Part shown: one piece after another, positions 25,801 to 37,800 of the stretch
Numbering within the stretch: position 1 is the stretch's first letter
Layout of the letters: the number at the start of each line of letters is the position of its first letter
Source of the DNA: Siphonodentalium dalli
Taxonomy: Eukaryota; Mollusca; Scaphopoda; Gadilida; Siphonodentaliidae
Length of the DNA: 64,000 nt
NCBI GenBank assembly: GCA_032622095.1
Contig: CP136068.1
Span: 55,204,025 to 55,268,024, forward strand
Direction of reading: 5' to 3'
The notes under the pieces: model-generated
Database searches by the model: none
What the model was told of the DNA's origin: nothing
Seen by the model: only the letters and a program-made list of their open reading frames with translations
Program-made: the position numbers and the translations under genes

Positions 25801-28800
25801 CGGACGGACAGACGGACGGACGGACAGACGGACGGACGGACGGACGAACGACGAGTGGTCAATCCGGACAACGACACTATGTTTACCATACATGGTATGG
25901 GTAAACATAAAAAGGAGTGTAAAAAATGAGCAGTAAAGGATTTAGTCATACACAGAGTAAAATCCAGATGGCGGCTATGTTTTTGGCCGAATGACTCGTT
26001 CCCATCTACGTGTCATTATTAACATCCATGACAAATTTTATGATTATCAAACTAAAGGTACGAACTGTAGCTTAAAAAATTTAGTCATACAAAGAGTAAA
26101 ATCCAAGATGGCTGCTGACGGCCATGTTTTTTGTCCGAATGACCCCAAAATGATTCTTTCCCATCTACATTCCAATTTCAACAGCCATGAAACATTTCAT
26201 GATGATCAGACTAAAGGTACGACCTGTAGCCCGTGCTAAAGGATTTAGTCATACAAAGAGTAAAATCCAAGATGGCTGCTGGCGGCCATGTTTTTTGGCC
26301 GAATGACCCCAATGACTCTTTCCCATCTACATTCCAATTTCAACAGCCATGAAAAATTTCATGATGATCAGACTAAAGGTACGACCTGTAGCCCGTGCTA
26401 AAGGATTTAGTCATACAAAGAGTAAAATCTAAGATGGCTGCTGGCTGCCATGTTTTTTGGCCGAATGACCCCAAAATGATTCGTTCCCATCTACATGTCA
26501 TTGTTAACATCCATGACAAATTATATGATGATCAGACGAACAGTACGACCTGTAGACCGTGCTAATGGATTGAATTTTGAAATCAAAGATGGCTGCTGGT
26601 GGCCATGTTTTATGGCCGAATGACCCCAAAAATGACTCGTTCCCATCTACATGCCATTATTAACATCCCTGACAAATTTTATGATAATCACACTAAAGGT
26701 ACGACCTGTAGCCCATGCTAAAGGATTTAGTCATGTAAAGAGTAAAATCCAAGATGGCTGCTGCGGCCATGTTTTTCGGCCGAATTACCCCAAAATGACT
26801 CGTTCCCCTCTGCATGTCATTGTTAACATCCATGACAAATTTTATGATGATCAGACTAAAGTTACGACTTGTAGCCCGTGCTAAAGGATTTAGTCATACA
26901 AAGAGTAAAATCCAAGATGGCTGCTGCGGCCATGTTTTTTGGCCGAATGACCCCAAAATTAATCGTTCCCATCTACATGTTAATATTAACCTCCTTGACA
27001 GATTTCATGATGATCAGATGAACAGTAAGACCTGTAGCCCGTGCTATGCTAATGGATTGAATTTTGAAATCAAAGATGGCCACTGGCAGCCATGTTTTTC
27101 ATCCGAATGACCCCAAAATGACTCGTTCCCATCTACATTCCAATTTCAACAGCCATGAACAATTTCATGATGATCAGACTCAAGGTACGACCTGTAGTCC
27201 ATGTTAAGCATTTAGTCATACAAAGAGTAAAATCCAAGATGGCTGCTGGCGGCCATGTTTTTTGGCCAAATGACCCCAAAATGACTCGTTCCCATCTACA
27301 TGTCATTATTAACATTCATGACAAATTTCATGATGATCAGACTAAAGGTACGACCTGTAGCCTGTGCTAAAGGATTTAGTCATACAAAGAGTAAAATCCA
27401 AAATGGCTGCTTTAAACCAAAATATATATCATGTACATCCTGCACATGTGATGCAATACGAAACACCAAATGTCACGCCAATTGGCCAAAGAAAACAAAC
27501 ATGTGCATGAAGGTCGTCAACGTGTTCTTCCCTTAATTAATGCATTACAATTTGCAATGAGACGAGAAAATCTGGAAAATTTCATTTTAATTCGGTTTTA
27601 TTTTTATTTTGTGATGGAATAAACACATATAATTAATCCTCCAATACATTAAACCAGCTTTAAACCATACTTTAACCCGACAATTTTTATGAGGAATTCA
27701 CTAGTCTAGTATAAGATGCATAACTCCTGATATGAAGATTTGGCAGGACTGGTTTTCAAACTAAACCAAGTTATCTATAGGAATATATAAGTTGAGAGAT
27801 CAGATAGCATTTGAGTTATCGTGCTTATGTCACAGAAAAAGACATCCAAACTTGATCTAGAAGGAATATCTCCTGAAATAAAATTCGGACAGCACTGTTT
27901 TCCGATATACTCATGAGTATAGAAAATTAGTCAAAATCATATGTTTGTTTGAGTTATTGTGCCGATGTCATGAACTTGACACCCAGGAAATAATTCAGGA
28001 GGCATATAAATCTCCTGAAATAAAATGGATACCATAAACAAAATTTTACGATAATCGGTATTTGTACCCGGTTTAAACTAAATTGCTCCACCTCTTTAGG
28101 TGGAGTAAATCTTTGAAAAATATACACGGGACACTTGAAATGTACCCTTAACAAATCTGTTCACAAGGCAAAAAAATGTACAGGTACAAATAAATGTACC
28201 TAACAATAGTTTATACCAGGTACAAAGGACTCATGTAAATTGGGTTTAAGAAACAAAACAAGGGTTGTGCATTTCACCTAAAAGAGTGAATCTGTCAGAA
28301 AAGAATTACAAATTGGTTGACATCTGTTCAAGTTATCGTCCTAATGATTTTACAAGTAAAAATAATCTGATTGTATTGGCTGGAGTAATCATGCTCGTTA
28401 ATTGTCTTAAAATTACTAAAAATAGACAAATTAAGAGCAATAACTTAGGTTTAAAAAAAATTGTGTAAACATGGTTTTCAAACTCATTCGATATATTGCT
28501 GTGAAAATTCCATATACCAAATATCAGTTAACTTTTGTTCAAGTTATCATGCTGACAGCCATAAAATTAACAGTGGGGAATCACGTGTAGTGATGTTCCG
28601 ATAATCGGAATCGGCCATTGGCCAATAATTGCCCATCAAAACAAACTAAAACGTTCTAGCATCTAAGCGCTATATGCATGCTTTAATAAACGTACACAAT
28701 ACAACCGCAGTATTGAATGTAAAACGCAGCTGTAACAATCTAAAAAGAAGTTATTGGCATCATCAAAACAGTCTGATATGATTATATATAAGCATGGCAA

Positions 28801-31800
28801 TACACCTGCCCGACATATGCCGTGTAATATGAAGTTATTTGGTCAATAGCGTGGACACTATGTAGATTCAAAGAAATTTTTAAAGAGCTGACCCCATTAC
28901 AATGTACATGTAGTTTCCTGTTGAGCATGTGCCATCACATGCTATGTCAATAATTTGAAGCACGCACCGAAAGAATTAGAACTGTACAGTACAATAATGA
29001 CCAAGCGAGGAGGGGCATAATTAGCTTTTTCATCTGTAGGGGACAATACGGTGAAGTGGTCCCAAATTGCACTTGTTTTTATTGCTCCGCGAGTCACCAT
29101 TGTTATAGTGATGATCTCATTACAAGTTACGGAAATTTGAAATATGCTTAGCTCCACGTTGAACTCGGAGGCGGTCAAGCGAAACATAAATTGAGTAGGC
29201 GGAACTATAAGAGCTTCCCAGTTCTTAAAAGACAAAAGGTGTGACCAATGGGAATTTGGGAATCTCAGACAAATATGACAGCAATTATTATCCCATCAAT
29301 CTAAATTTAGTTAATAATCATCGCCATTCCATACATTGTTGCAACTTACAAGTATCCAATCAAGACTCTAATACCACAAGTGTTCCCCATATGGTGATAA
29401 CGTTACTCTAAGTCGGCACCATTGATCTCTTTGTCAAAACAACTACCGGTATACATCAAAGGCAGCGCACAACTGACGTCTGCTGAAATACTTTCCCAAT
29501 AGTGTGTATATATCTTTTGATGTATTTGGCTTTGAAACTATACCAGGGTATGGAGCGCAATGGGTGTATATAGGTTACTTATGGGAACAGAATGCACAAA
29601 ATATATAAACATTGGAATCGGCCGATTGTGCCTCCATTTATCGGAAATCGGTCTTTCTCATTATCGGAACATCACTAATCACGTGGTTTCGTGTTGATGA
29701 GTATCACATATTCAAAATGGCTGATGCAATTGCAAATGTGACCAGAAAAGAGGAAAAAGGATAATAAAACTAGGATAATAATATATTACATGTACATAGT
29801 ATTTTGGCAGCTATAAGTATATGCTATACTATTTTTCAAACAAGCTGATACCTCAATTGTGTCCAGCTCACAGTGTTTGCACTAACATTCTGACCAAAGT
29901 TGTCAGTCTAAGGATTCTCCTAATTGTATCTAGTTGTATGGACTTGTGTATTCCATGAACCTCTGACTGGCAACTTTGGTCAAAATGTATAGAAAAAATA
30001 AACTAGCATATGCTCGTAACAGTCAAAATGCTATGTTTTGTGTCAGTTCCTCATATATAATTTTGTTGTGCATTTTGCAGTTTGAATGCATGGTACTCAC
30101 CAACCTCGAAACCATGTGATTCCCCACCCTGAAATTGCTATAACTAGAAACAAGAGCCATTATTCTGACAAGGAGTTAGGTATACCTAATTATCTGTATT
30201 CATAAACTCATATAACTTAACTAACAAGACAGTCAAAGACTGTGGAGTCAAAGACTGTGGGGTCACTCACCAGACTGCAAAGACTGATAAGACTGGGACT
30301 CTGGAGACCACAACAGTCAGTACTTTTCATAATCACTTTAAAAGAATTAAATCTAAACAGGATATGTGGCTAGAGAGGCTTCATGTATGTAGATCGGTGA
30401 ATATCTACCTTGAAATTACCAACTGTACACTACTGATCACCCCCCCTCCTCCTCCAGCTCAACATGTCCCCTCCCGACCGGGCTCCAGACTCCCAAGTCT
30501 TAGGTTGGAATTTCACAACCGACATCTCAAACTTTCTCAATTGTTGGAAATTTCCAATCTCACAAGCGCCTTTTTATAAAACCATTTAGACATGTTTAAA
30601 GCCCAATTATCCATGGACCCAAAAACACTATATGTATGTCAGATTAATCAGTCAGGTAGTTCCAAGGTATATGTTTTAATGAATTTTGTATTTTAATGAT
30701 TTTATTAGACACAAAAGTCTTAAGTCCCCATAGCCCCGTCATTTCTTAACAGGTTGACCTCATGTTAACAAATCTGAATCTCAGTCACTAAAGGATTCTC
30801 CATACTATATGTAGGTTAAATAGTCCAACCTCTCTTGAGAAGACATTTTAAGTATTACTATAGAATCATACAGTTATGTCCCTGGTCCCACCCTATTTAA
30901 CCTGGTGACCCCATCTGAATAAATTTGAATCCCAGACACCAAAGAACCCTTCATACTAAATATCAGTAAAATAAACCTGATGGTCCGTGTGAAGGAAGCA
31001 TATGAAGAGGAAAACTGTCCTTTGCTTGGCCCCTATTTGACCAGGTGACCCCATTTGGACAAATTTGAACTACAGTCACCAAAGGACCCTTCATACCAAA
31101 TATGAATCCATTCAACCTGATCGTACATGAAAAGTTGTTTTTAAGAATTACTATGGAGGGCAAGAGTTATGGCCCTGGCTTCACAACCATTTGACAGTGA
31201 CCTCATTTGAACAAATCTGAATGTGAGTCACCTAGGGAACATCCACACCAAATGTGAACCCATTCAGTCTTATGATCTAGAGAAGATGTTCAAAGAATTG
31301 TTGACAGATGGATGGACGGACAGACAGATGAACAGGTGACAGATGAGAAGTGATGTGCTTAAAAATTACATTTCATTGAACAAATCTGTCAATCAACCCC
31401 CTCAACACTGTGGGGACATCCCTGAAAGAATAGGACATACATGATTTATTTGAATGCCTGACTACATTAGCTTAACAAAATTCCCATGACCTTGAAAGCC
31501 AGTGCATGCTCTGTGATTAAATTCCATTCATGAAACCACTATCAGCATGTCTTGGAGAGGTGTTGACATTTAGATAATTAGGTTTTAACGACTGCACAAA
31601 CAGCTTTGTGTTACTGCTACAGCTGTGATTTTAAAAACAAGGATTTTAATGGGGTGAACTAGGCAGAGATAATATGGTATGGTACAGCGTGGTGTGGCAG
31701 GGACAGGAGGTGGGGTTGGGGAGGGTGGGGTGGGGTAGCTGTGATGTGTCTAAAAAACAATTAAAGGTAAAAATGCAAAAATGTATTTTTTTTTAGTTAT

Positions 31801-34800
31801 GTCCCTGGCTCTGCCCCTATCTGACCCAGTGACCCCATTTTAACAAATCTGAAGCCCAGTCACCCAAGGTCCCTCCGTACCAAATATAAGCTAAATCGGC
31901 CCAATATTTTTTGAGAAGAAGTCATTTTAAGAATTACTATGAGTTATGGCCCTGGTTTCTTAACTAATTGACCAGGTGACCTCATTTGAACAAATCTGAA
32001 CACCAGTCACCCAAGGACCCTCCATACCAAATATTAGCTAAATCGGCCCAATGGTTCTGGACAAGTCGTTGTAAGAATTACTATGGAGGAATAGAGTTAT
32101 GGCCCTGGTTTCGCAACTATTTGACCCAGTAACCTCATTTGAACAAATCTGAGAGTCACCTAGGAAACATCCACACCAAATATGAACCAATTCGGTCTTA
32201 CGGTTCCAGAGGAGAAGATGTTCAAAGAATTGATGACGGATGGACGGACGGATGACGGACGAGGAGTGATGACTATAGCTCCACCGGAGACTTCGTTTCA
32301 GGTGAGCTAAAAACCTCCAATTATGTAGTTCATTGAGTGTACCATTAGAAAATTATGTGGCAGCTGAAAGCTTCCACAAAAGAGTGAATTTGTATTCTTC
32401 TCTGCATGTTAAAATGAATTCCTACCTCACATTGACATGGTATCCTTAATACTTATAGAAAGAACACTTCATCTCAATTTTTGGCAGGATTGCCGGAGAA
32501 AACATCTAGATTATTTTTTGGAATAGTGAAATATATCTTACAAGCACCACATTATAAAAGGGTTCAAAGTTATTATTGTTAGTAGTCAAAGTACAGAACA
32601 AGATTTTTAACGAAGTGTCAATGATGATGGAGCCACAATTATTTATTTTTCTCCAACAGTTCAATCGTTGTGCCTTATTTATATGTCTCTCAAATATAGA
32701 CGTGTGCGAGGCGAATTAATCGAAACATTCAAACTAATGCACAGACTCTATGTCGACAAAAACTTACTATTCAGTACAGCCATCAACTCAAGAACTCACG
32801 GGCATGAGTATAAAATACAAATGAACCAGTGCCACAAGGACGTGTAATTGAACCAGTGCCACAAGGACGTGCGATTGAACCAGTGCCACAAGGACGTGTG
32901 ATTGAACCAGTGCCACTAGGACGTGCGATTGAACCAGTGCCACAAGGACGTGCATTGAACCAGTGCCACAAGGACGTGCGACTGAACCAGTGCCACAAGG
33001 ACGTGCGATTGACCCACAAGGACGTGCGATTGAGCCAGTGCCACAAGGACATGCGATTGAACCAGTGCCACTAGGACGTGCGATTGAACCAGTGCCACTA
33101 GGACGTGCGATTGAACCAGTGCCACAAGGACGTGCGATTGACCCACAAGGACGTGCGATTGAACTTCTTTTCCCAGAGGATATTACAAACATGGAACAAT
33201 CTTCCTAAATTTGTTCTTGACGTGAAGGAAATGAAAGATTTAAAAGACCGCCGAGATGTGTTTACATGTACGATCAAAGATAAGTCTATGATGATTGACA
33301 ATAGGCTTACTAACCACAGACTTTCATGCCAAATTTATCTTTGGATATAAGTCATTGCGACTTACACATCCCTATATTTTTTCATGATTTATGAATAAAA
33401 TACGTACCTTCCACAGGAGTACTATGAGTAGTATGAGGAGTAGTAGACCACATAACACAGCTACGATAATTATCCAATATGCGATCTCTTTCTCCTGAGG
33501 TTTTTCTAAGTATATAGTAGTTTTAACCTGCAACAATTAAAGATAACACAATAAAATGAATGAGGTGCCTGATGATATTAGTTAACTATTGTTAGGTATG
33601 AATGTTATATTTGATTTTCTTAAATAAATAAGAAATTTATTGTAAGCCAAGAATCAGTCTAAAAGTAATACTCTTTAGTATAAGCTGTGACTAATATAAC
33701 AGGGATAGCTGTCTCCATCTACACCTATATATACACGTCCCGGCGGTCCAATTAGTTTTATGACCTTGTCGTGAGAGCGCGCAAGTCAGTCGTAATTCAA
33801 ATTGTGTTAGCCTGCGAGCACGGATTTGTTTTGCTGATATTTCATTCTTTTGGATCAAATTATACGTTAAGTTTGACAAGACATTTTATTTATTAGTACT
33901 AATATCTGTTTAATGTCATATATATTCTTGGTTAGAACTGATTGGATCAACTAATTTAGTTTTGGTCGTGTTTTAAATCGTGTTGAAAGTATGAAGTTTC
34001 TCTATACATGTATACCCACTCGTATAGAGTTGACCACCAACTACCATGTCAATTTTTGCCGACTTTCATGCTATTTTACGGTACTGTGATCGATGATCCG
34101 AACAAAAAATCATTCACACCTGTTGCAATATGTAAGAATCTACAGAACAATCATTTAATGAAGCATTATTTTCAATCCGTTATAAGATGAAAATGTCATT
34201 TCAGACGGGCTATCTTTGCAAACGACGCCAGGATGATAAAAATATGATGCAATTCGCTAAGTTAGTTCTTCAAATTATCTTTGGTAAATTAGACTAACCA
34301 TGATCATTTTACATTATAAGTTTCGTATTTTACCGAAGAGTGGATTGGTGACATTTTGATTATGATTTTTAACCATATCTCTGAAAAACACATCAACAAA
34401 ATCTGGAAAAACGCGGATTATGCCACATTTACTCAGAAAATACACAAATTTAATAGCTTATACATTTCATATTCGTGCACCAAACACCATCAAAATATGT
34501 TTTATATTAAACTAAAAACATTAAATTTTGGACTGGTAGTGATCTTTATTTGATTTTTATCGTGATTAGTTGATATAATTGTATATGACGCAAACAACCT
34601 ATTGAGTCAGGAATTTTCTGTCAATTCACTTTTATTCTAAGTTTCTTCTTCAAATTAACTTTGTTAAATTAGACTAACCACGATCTTATTATTTTATAGG
34701 TTTCATATATTACCAAAGAGTGGATTGGTGGCATTTTGATTATGATTTATAACCATATCTCTGAAAAACAAATCAACAAAATCTGGAAAAGCGCAGATTT

Positions 34801-37800
34801 TTCCAAATTTACTCAGAAAATACACAAATTTAATAGCTTATACATTTCATATTCGTGCACCAAAGACCATAAAAATATGTTTTATATTAAACTAAAAACA
34901 TTAAATTTTGGACTGGCAGTGATCTTTATTAGATTTTTATCGTGATTAGTTGATAAAATTGTATACGACGCAAACAACCTATTGAGTTCATGAATTTTCC
35001 GATTTATGATTCACCAATTCTAAGTTTCTTCTTCAAATTATCTTTGTTAAAAATTAGACTAACCACGATCTTATTACTTTATAAGTTTTATATATTACTA
35101 AAGAGTGGATCGGTGGCATTTTCATATCATATCATATTTCAATTCGCATGCTTAGTCATTTATGGGGAGGAAATCGTTGGTGTGAATTATCACCTCGTTT
35201 CTTTTCTATTGAATAAACTTATTTCATGTGTTCGCTAACTTGAATAACACTATGATAACCAACACAGTCCTGTCTCCATTGTTGGCAGATTTATTTGAAA
35301 TCGCTTTGAGTGTAAACAAATCGGTGTTTTAAAAAAAGAACTGTTGAGAGAGATTACATAACGAGATGCAATTAGCATATATACTTACCGTTTATATGTT
35401 GTAAGCTGTGTTTGTTCATGGTGTGCCCCCTCAAACAGTTCCTTGATTTATATATTTTGTCGCACGTTGGGCAAACTTATTCGTACCGGGTGATGGGACA
35501 AGGATGACGCTTTTGGTCGTCATTCTCGCAAGTTTCTGTTTTTCTGTCGGTAGTTTTCTTAATGGAGAATGGCGTTGCTGTTCTTTTCTTTACGATTTCC
35601 AGTTCGCGAAAACTGTCACTGCCAGTGTACTCTTCGAGCAATATATCCAGAAACGTTTATGGAAGGAATTAATCACACCTAGAGTTAGACTTGAGGTGTG
35701 AGTACCCATTAACTTTTATAAACAAATATAATACGGAATATTATAACTTGAAATTTAACCTTCACCAACCTAATTGCCGCTAAGTTCCAAATGTTATTGT
35801 TAATGTTATGAAAAGTTCCCTATTAAATTAATCTATGAACTTAATCGACTTATGCAGGCTTTTATTTTATGTAATTAATGCACATTGCCTGCCAATATGT
35901 AGTCGGATTAAAGTAGGCAAGATTTATTTATCAGCGTTATTGGGAATCTGACAGGTCGTCTTCATTGGACGACGCCATATTGTTTGCTTGTCGCTAAGTA
36001 CATCAAGTAGTTCTCGTAGTTAATTAGCATAACAATAACCACCGCGATATGTACACGAGATTCGCGGAGACAGCTATCCCTGTTATATTAGTCCCAGGTA
36101 TAAGACAGGTTCAGGAAGACATATTGTTACTTATTGCTTTCAAGTTAATACTCTTTATTGTACGACAAGTTCAGGTACGCATAATGGACTTGAATGAATT
36201 AGTAGAAACATTATCTAATGGTTTAAATTATGTTCTCCTTTCCTAATCATATGCGAGGAGTTTGCTGTGCATGGATGGAATCATATATTTACCTTTGATA
36301 TCTGAAATGGACTGTTCTTCACTGTTTCCATTTTAAAATTAACACCTGTAGTTGAATTTATGTAGCAAGCTTGACCAAGCTTGAGCATGCTATATATGTG
36401 GAGCATTTTGAAACCTGGTTGCTGGTTGGTTGATTTTGTAAACAATAAAAGTTGGCTGCTGGTAATTGTTAAATTTGCTGGACATGAGTTACACAGGTAT
36501 GAATTATAATCTGTCCATACCACCGTGTAATCAACAATTTGCAGACTACTACTTACTGTTTCGGAATGTATTTTTCCTGCTGTTGTGAGCAGTGGGTGAT
36601 CACCCTCAATGAAGGTCATCTGTGTTGATATATCCAGGCTGTCTAATCTGTTGCTCTGCAATAGTCGAAGAAGAGCAATCGGAACAAGTGCACCGCTGGG
36701 CGGAGGTAACGCCCCCGACTGTACAATCAGAGAGGATTTTTCTTATTTTTGTGCAAATGCTTATTAAATGGCACTTTGTAAAGTTATGTTATTCATGAGT
36801 AAACAATCCAAAATCAAGTTATCATCTGGAAACCAAAAAAAGTAGCAGAAAACCTGAATTTTCTAAGTCCAAAAAGGGGCGTAACTCTGGAAAAAATGGG
36901 CGGACGAAACCACGGCTATGGGGAAATCTTGTCCCCCTGGCTGGTCTATTAGCATACCAAAGATCAACTGAATTGAGTTAGCGAAACCAAAGTTATGAGT
37001 TGAAACGTTCGTACGGACAATTTTCTAAGTCCAAAAAGGGGCGTAACTCTGGAAAAAATGGGCGGACGAAACCGCAGTTATGGGGAAATATTGTCCCCCC
37101 GGCTGGTCTATTAGCATACCAAAGATCAACTGAATTGAGTTAGCGAAACCAAAGTTATGAGTTGAAATGTTCGTACGGACGGAAGGACGGACGGAAGGAC
37201 GGACGGAAGGACGGAAGGACGGACGGAAGGACGGACGGACGGAGGGCTCCACTATATACCCCCAAATCTCCATCGGAGATCGGGGGCATAATAAAAGGTC
37301 GTAGACCTCACGTCCACAGAATCGAGGTGGTTTTTGGGATGTTGGCTTTTTTAAAGAACAAAGAATTTAAATTCTGGCAAAATTTGACTCAAACTAGACC
37401 ATGACCTGCATGTTCTCAAAGGTGAGCCATTCACCAAGTATCAAGAGATTCTTTTGAAGAGTGCTGAATTTATCATCGAGACAACACAATTGTTATTTCT
37501 AAATGGAATAAAATAGAACTTGGCCTGCGTCTTTTCAAATTCTCAAATGTGACTCACGTACCAAATATCAAGAAATTCGATTGAATATTGCTCAAGACAC
37601 CATGCGGACAACATGAAAACAGCCCTTTCTAAATCGAAAAAGGGGCATAACTCCATAAAAAATCATCAGACTGTGACCACAATTCGAACATGGTCTGCGC
37701 CTTCTCAAATTTGAACTATATACCAAATATCAAGAAATTCTGTTGAATATATGCCCAATTTACAATGAGGACAACACGAAAATAGTGATTTATAAAATAA

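Larger units (their letters stand above)
33690..36092. mobile_element. Inverted-repeat-bounded element, 2.4 kb, with internal 380-bp tandem repeat
   Basis: 27 bp at 33690-33716 (ACTAATATAACAGGGATAGC...) is the perfect inverted complement of 36066-36092. If the end is CAGGGATAG, the flanking 8 bases (TAATATAA and TTATATTA) agree at six positions, which would suit a hAT-type element but is not proof. It fills most of the intron between the transmembrane exon and the last calf-2 exon. No transposase seen. Confidence 0.6.

Noticed and set aside
25991-27536. A series of plus-strand frames of 60-98 codons with a shared 'KSKIQDGCCGHVFWPNDPKM' look
   Set aside because: All come from the ~155-bp family D unit; the similarity reflects tandem DNA, not a protein family.
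32783-33208. Long Gly/Arg/Pro-rich frames on both strands
   Set aside because: Artefact of the 27-bp minisatellite, whose length is a multiple of three and leaves frames open.
35504-35701. Secreted small protein gene
   Set aside because: Signal-like N terminus only; it lies within an inverted-repeat element and lacks any other support.
36281-36556. Extension of the integrin frame past exon 36557-36655
   Set aside because: A consensus GTAAGT follows codon 33 and the next exon continues in phase to the transmembrane helix; the extension is intronic.
37025-37273. Repetitive PSVRPSFRPS-like frame (also near 9793-10014 and 25731-25949)
   Set aside because: Translations of ACGG-type microsatellites.
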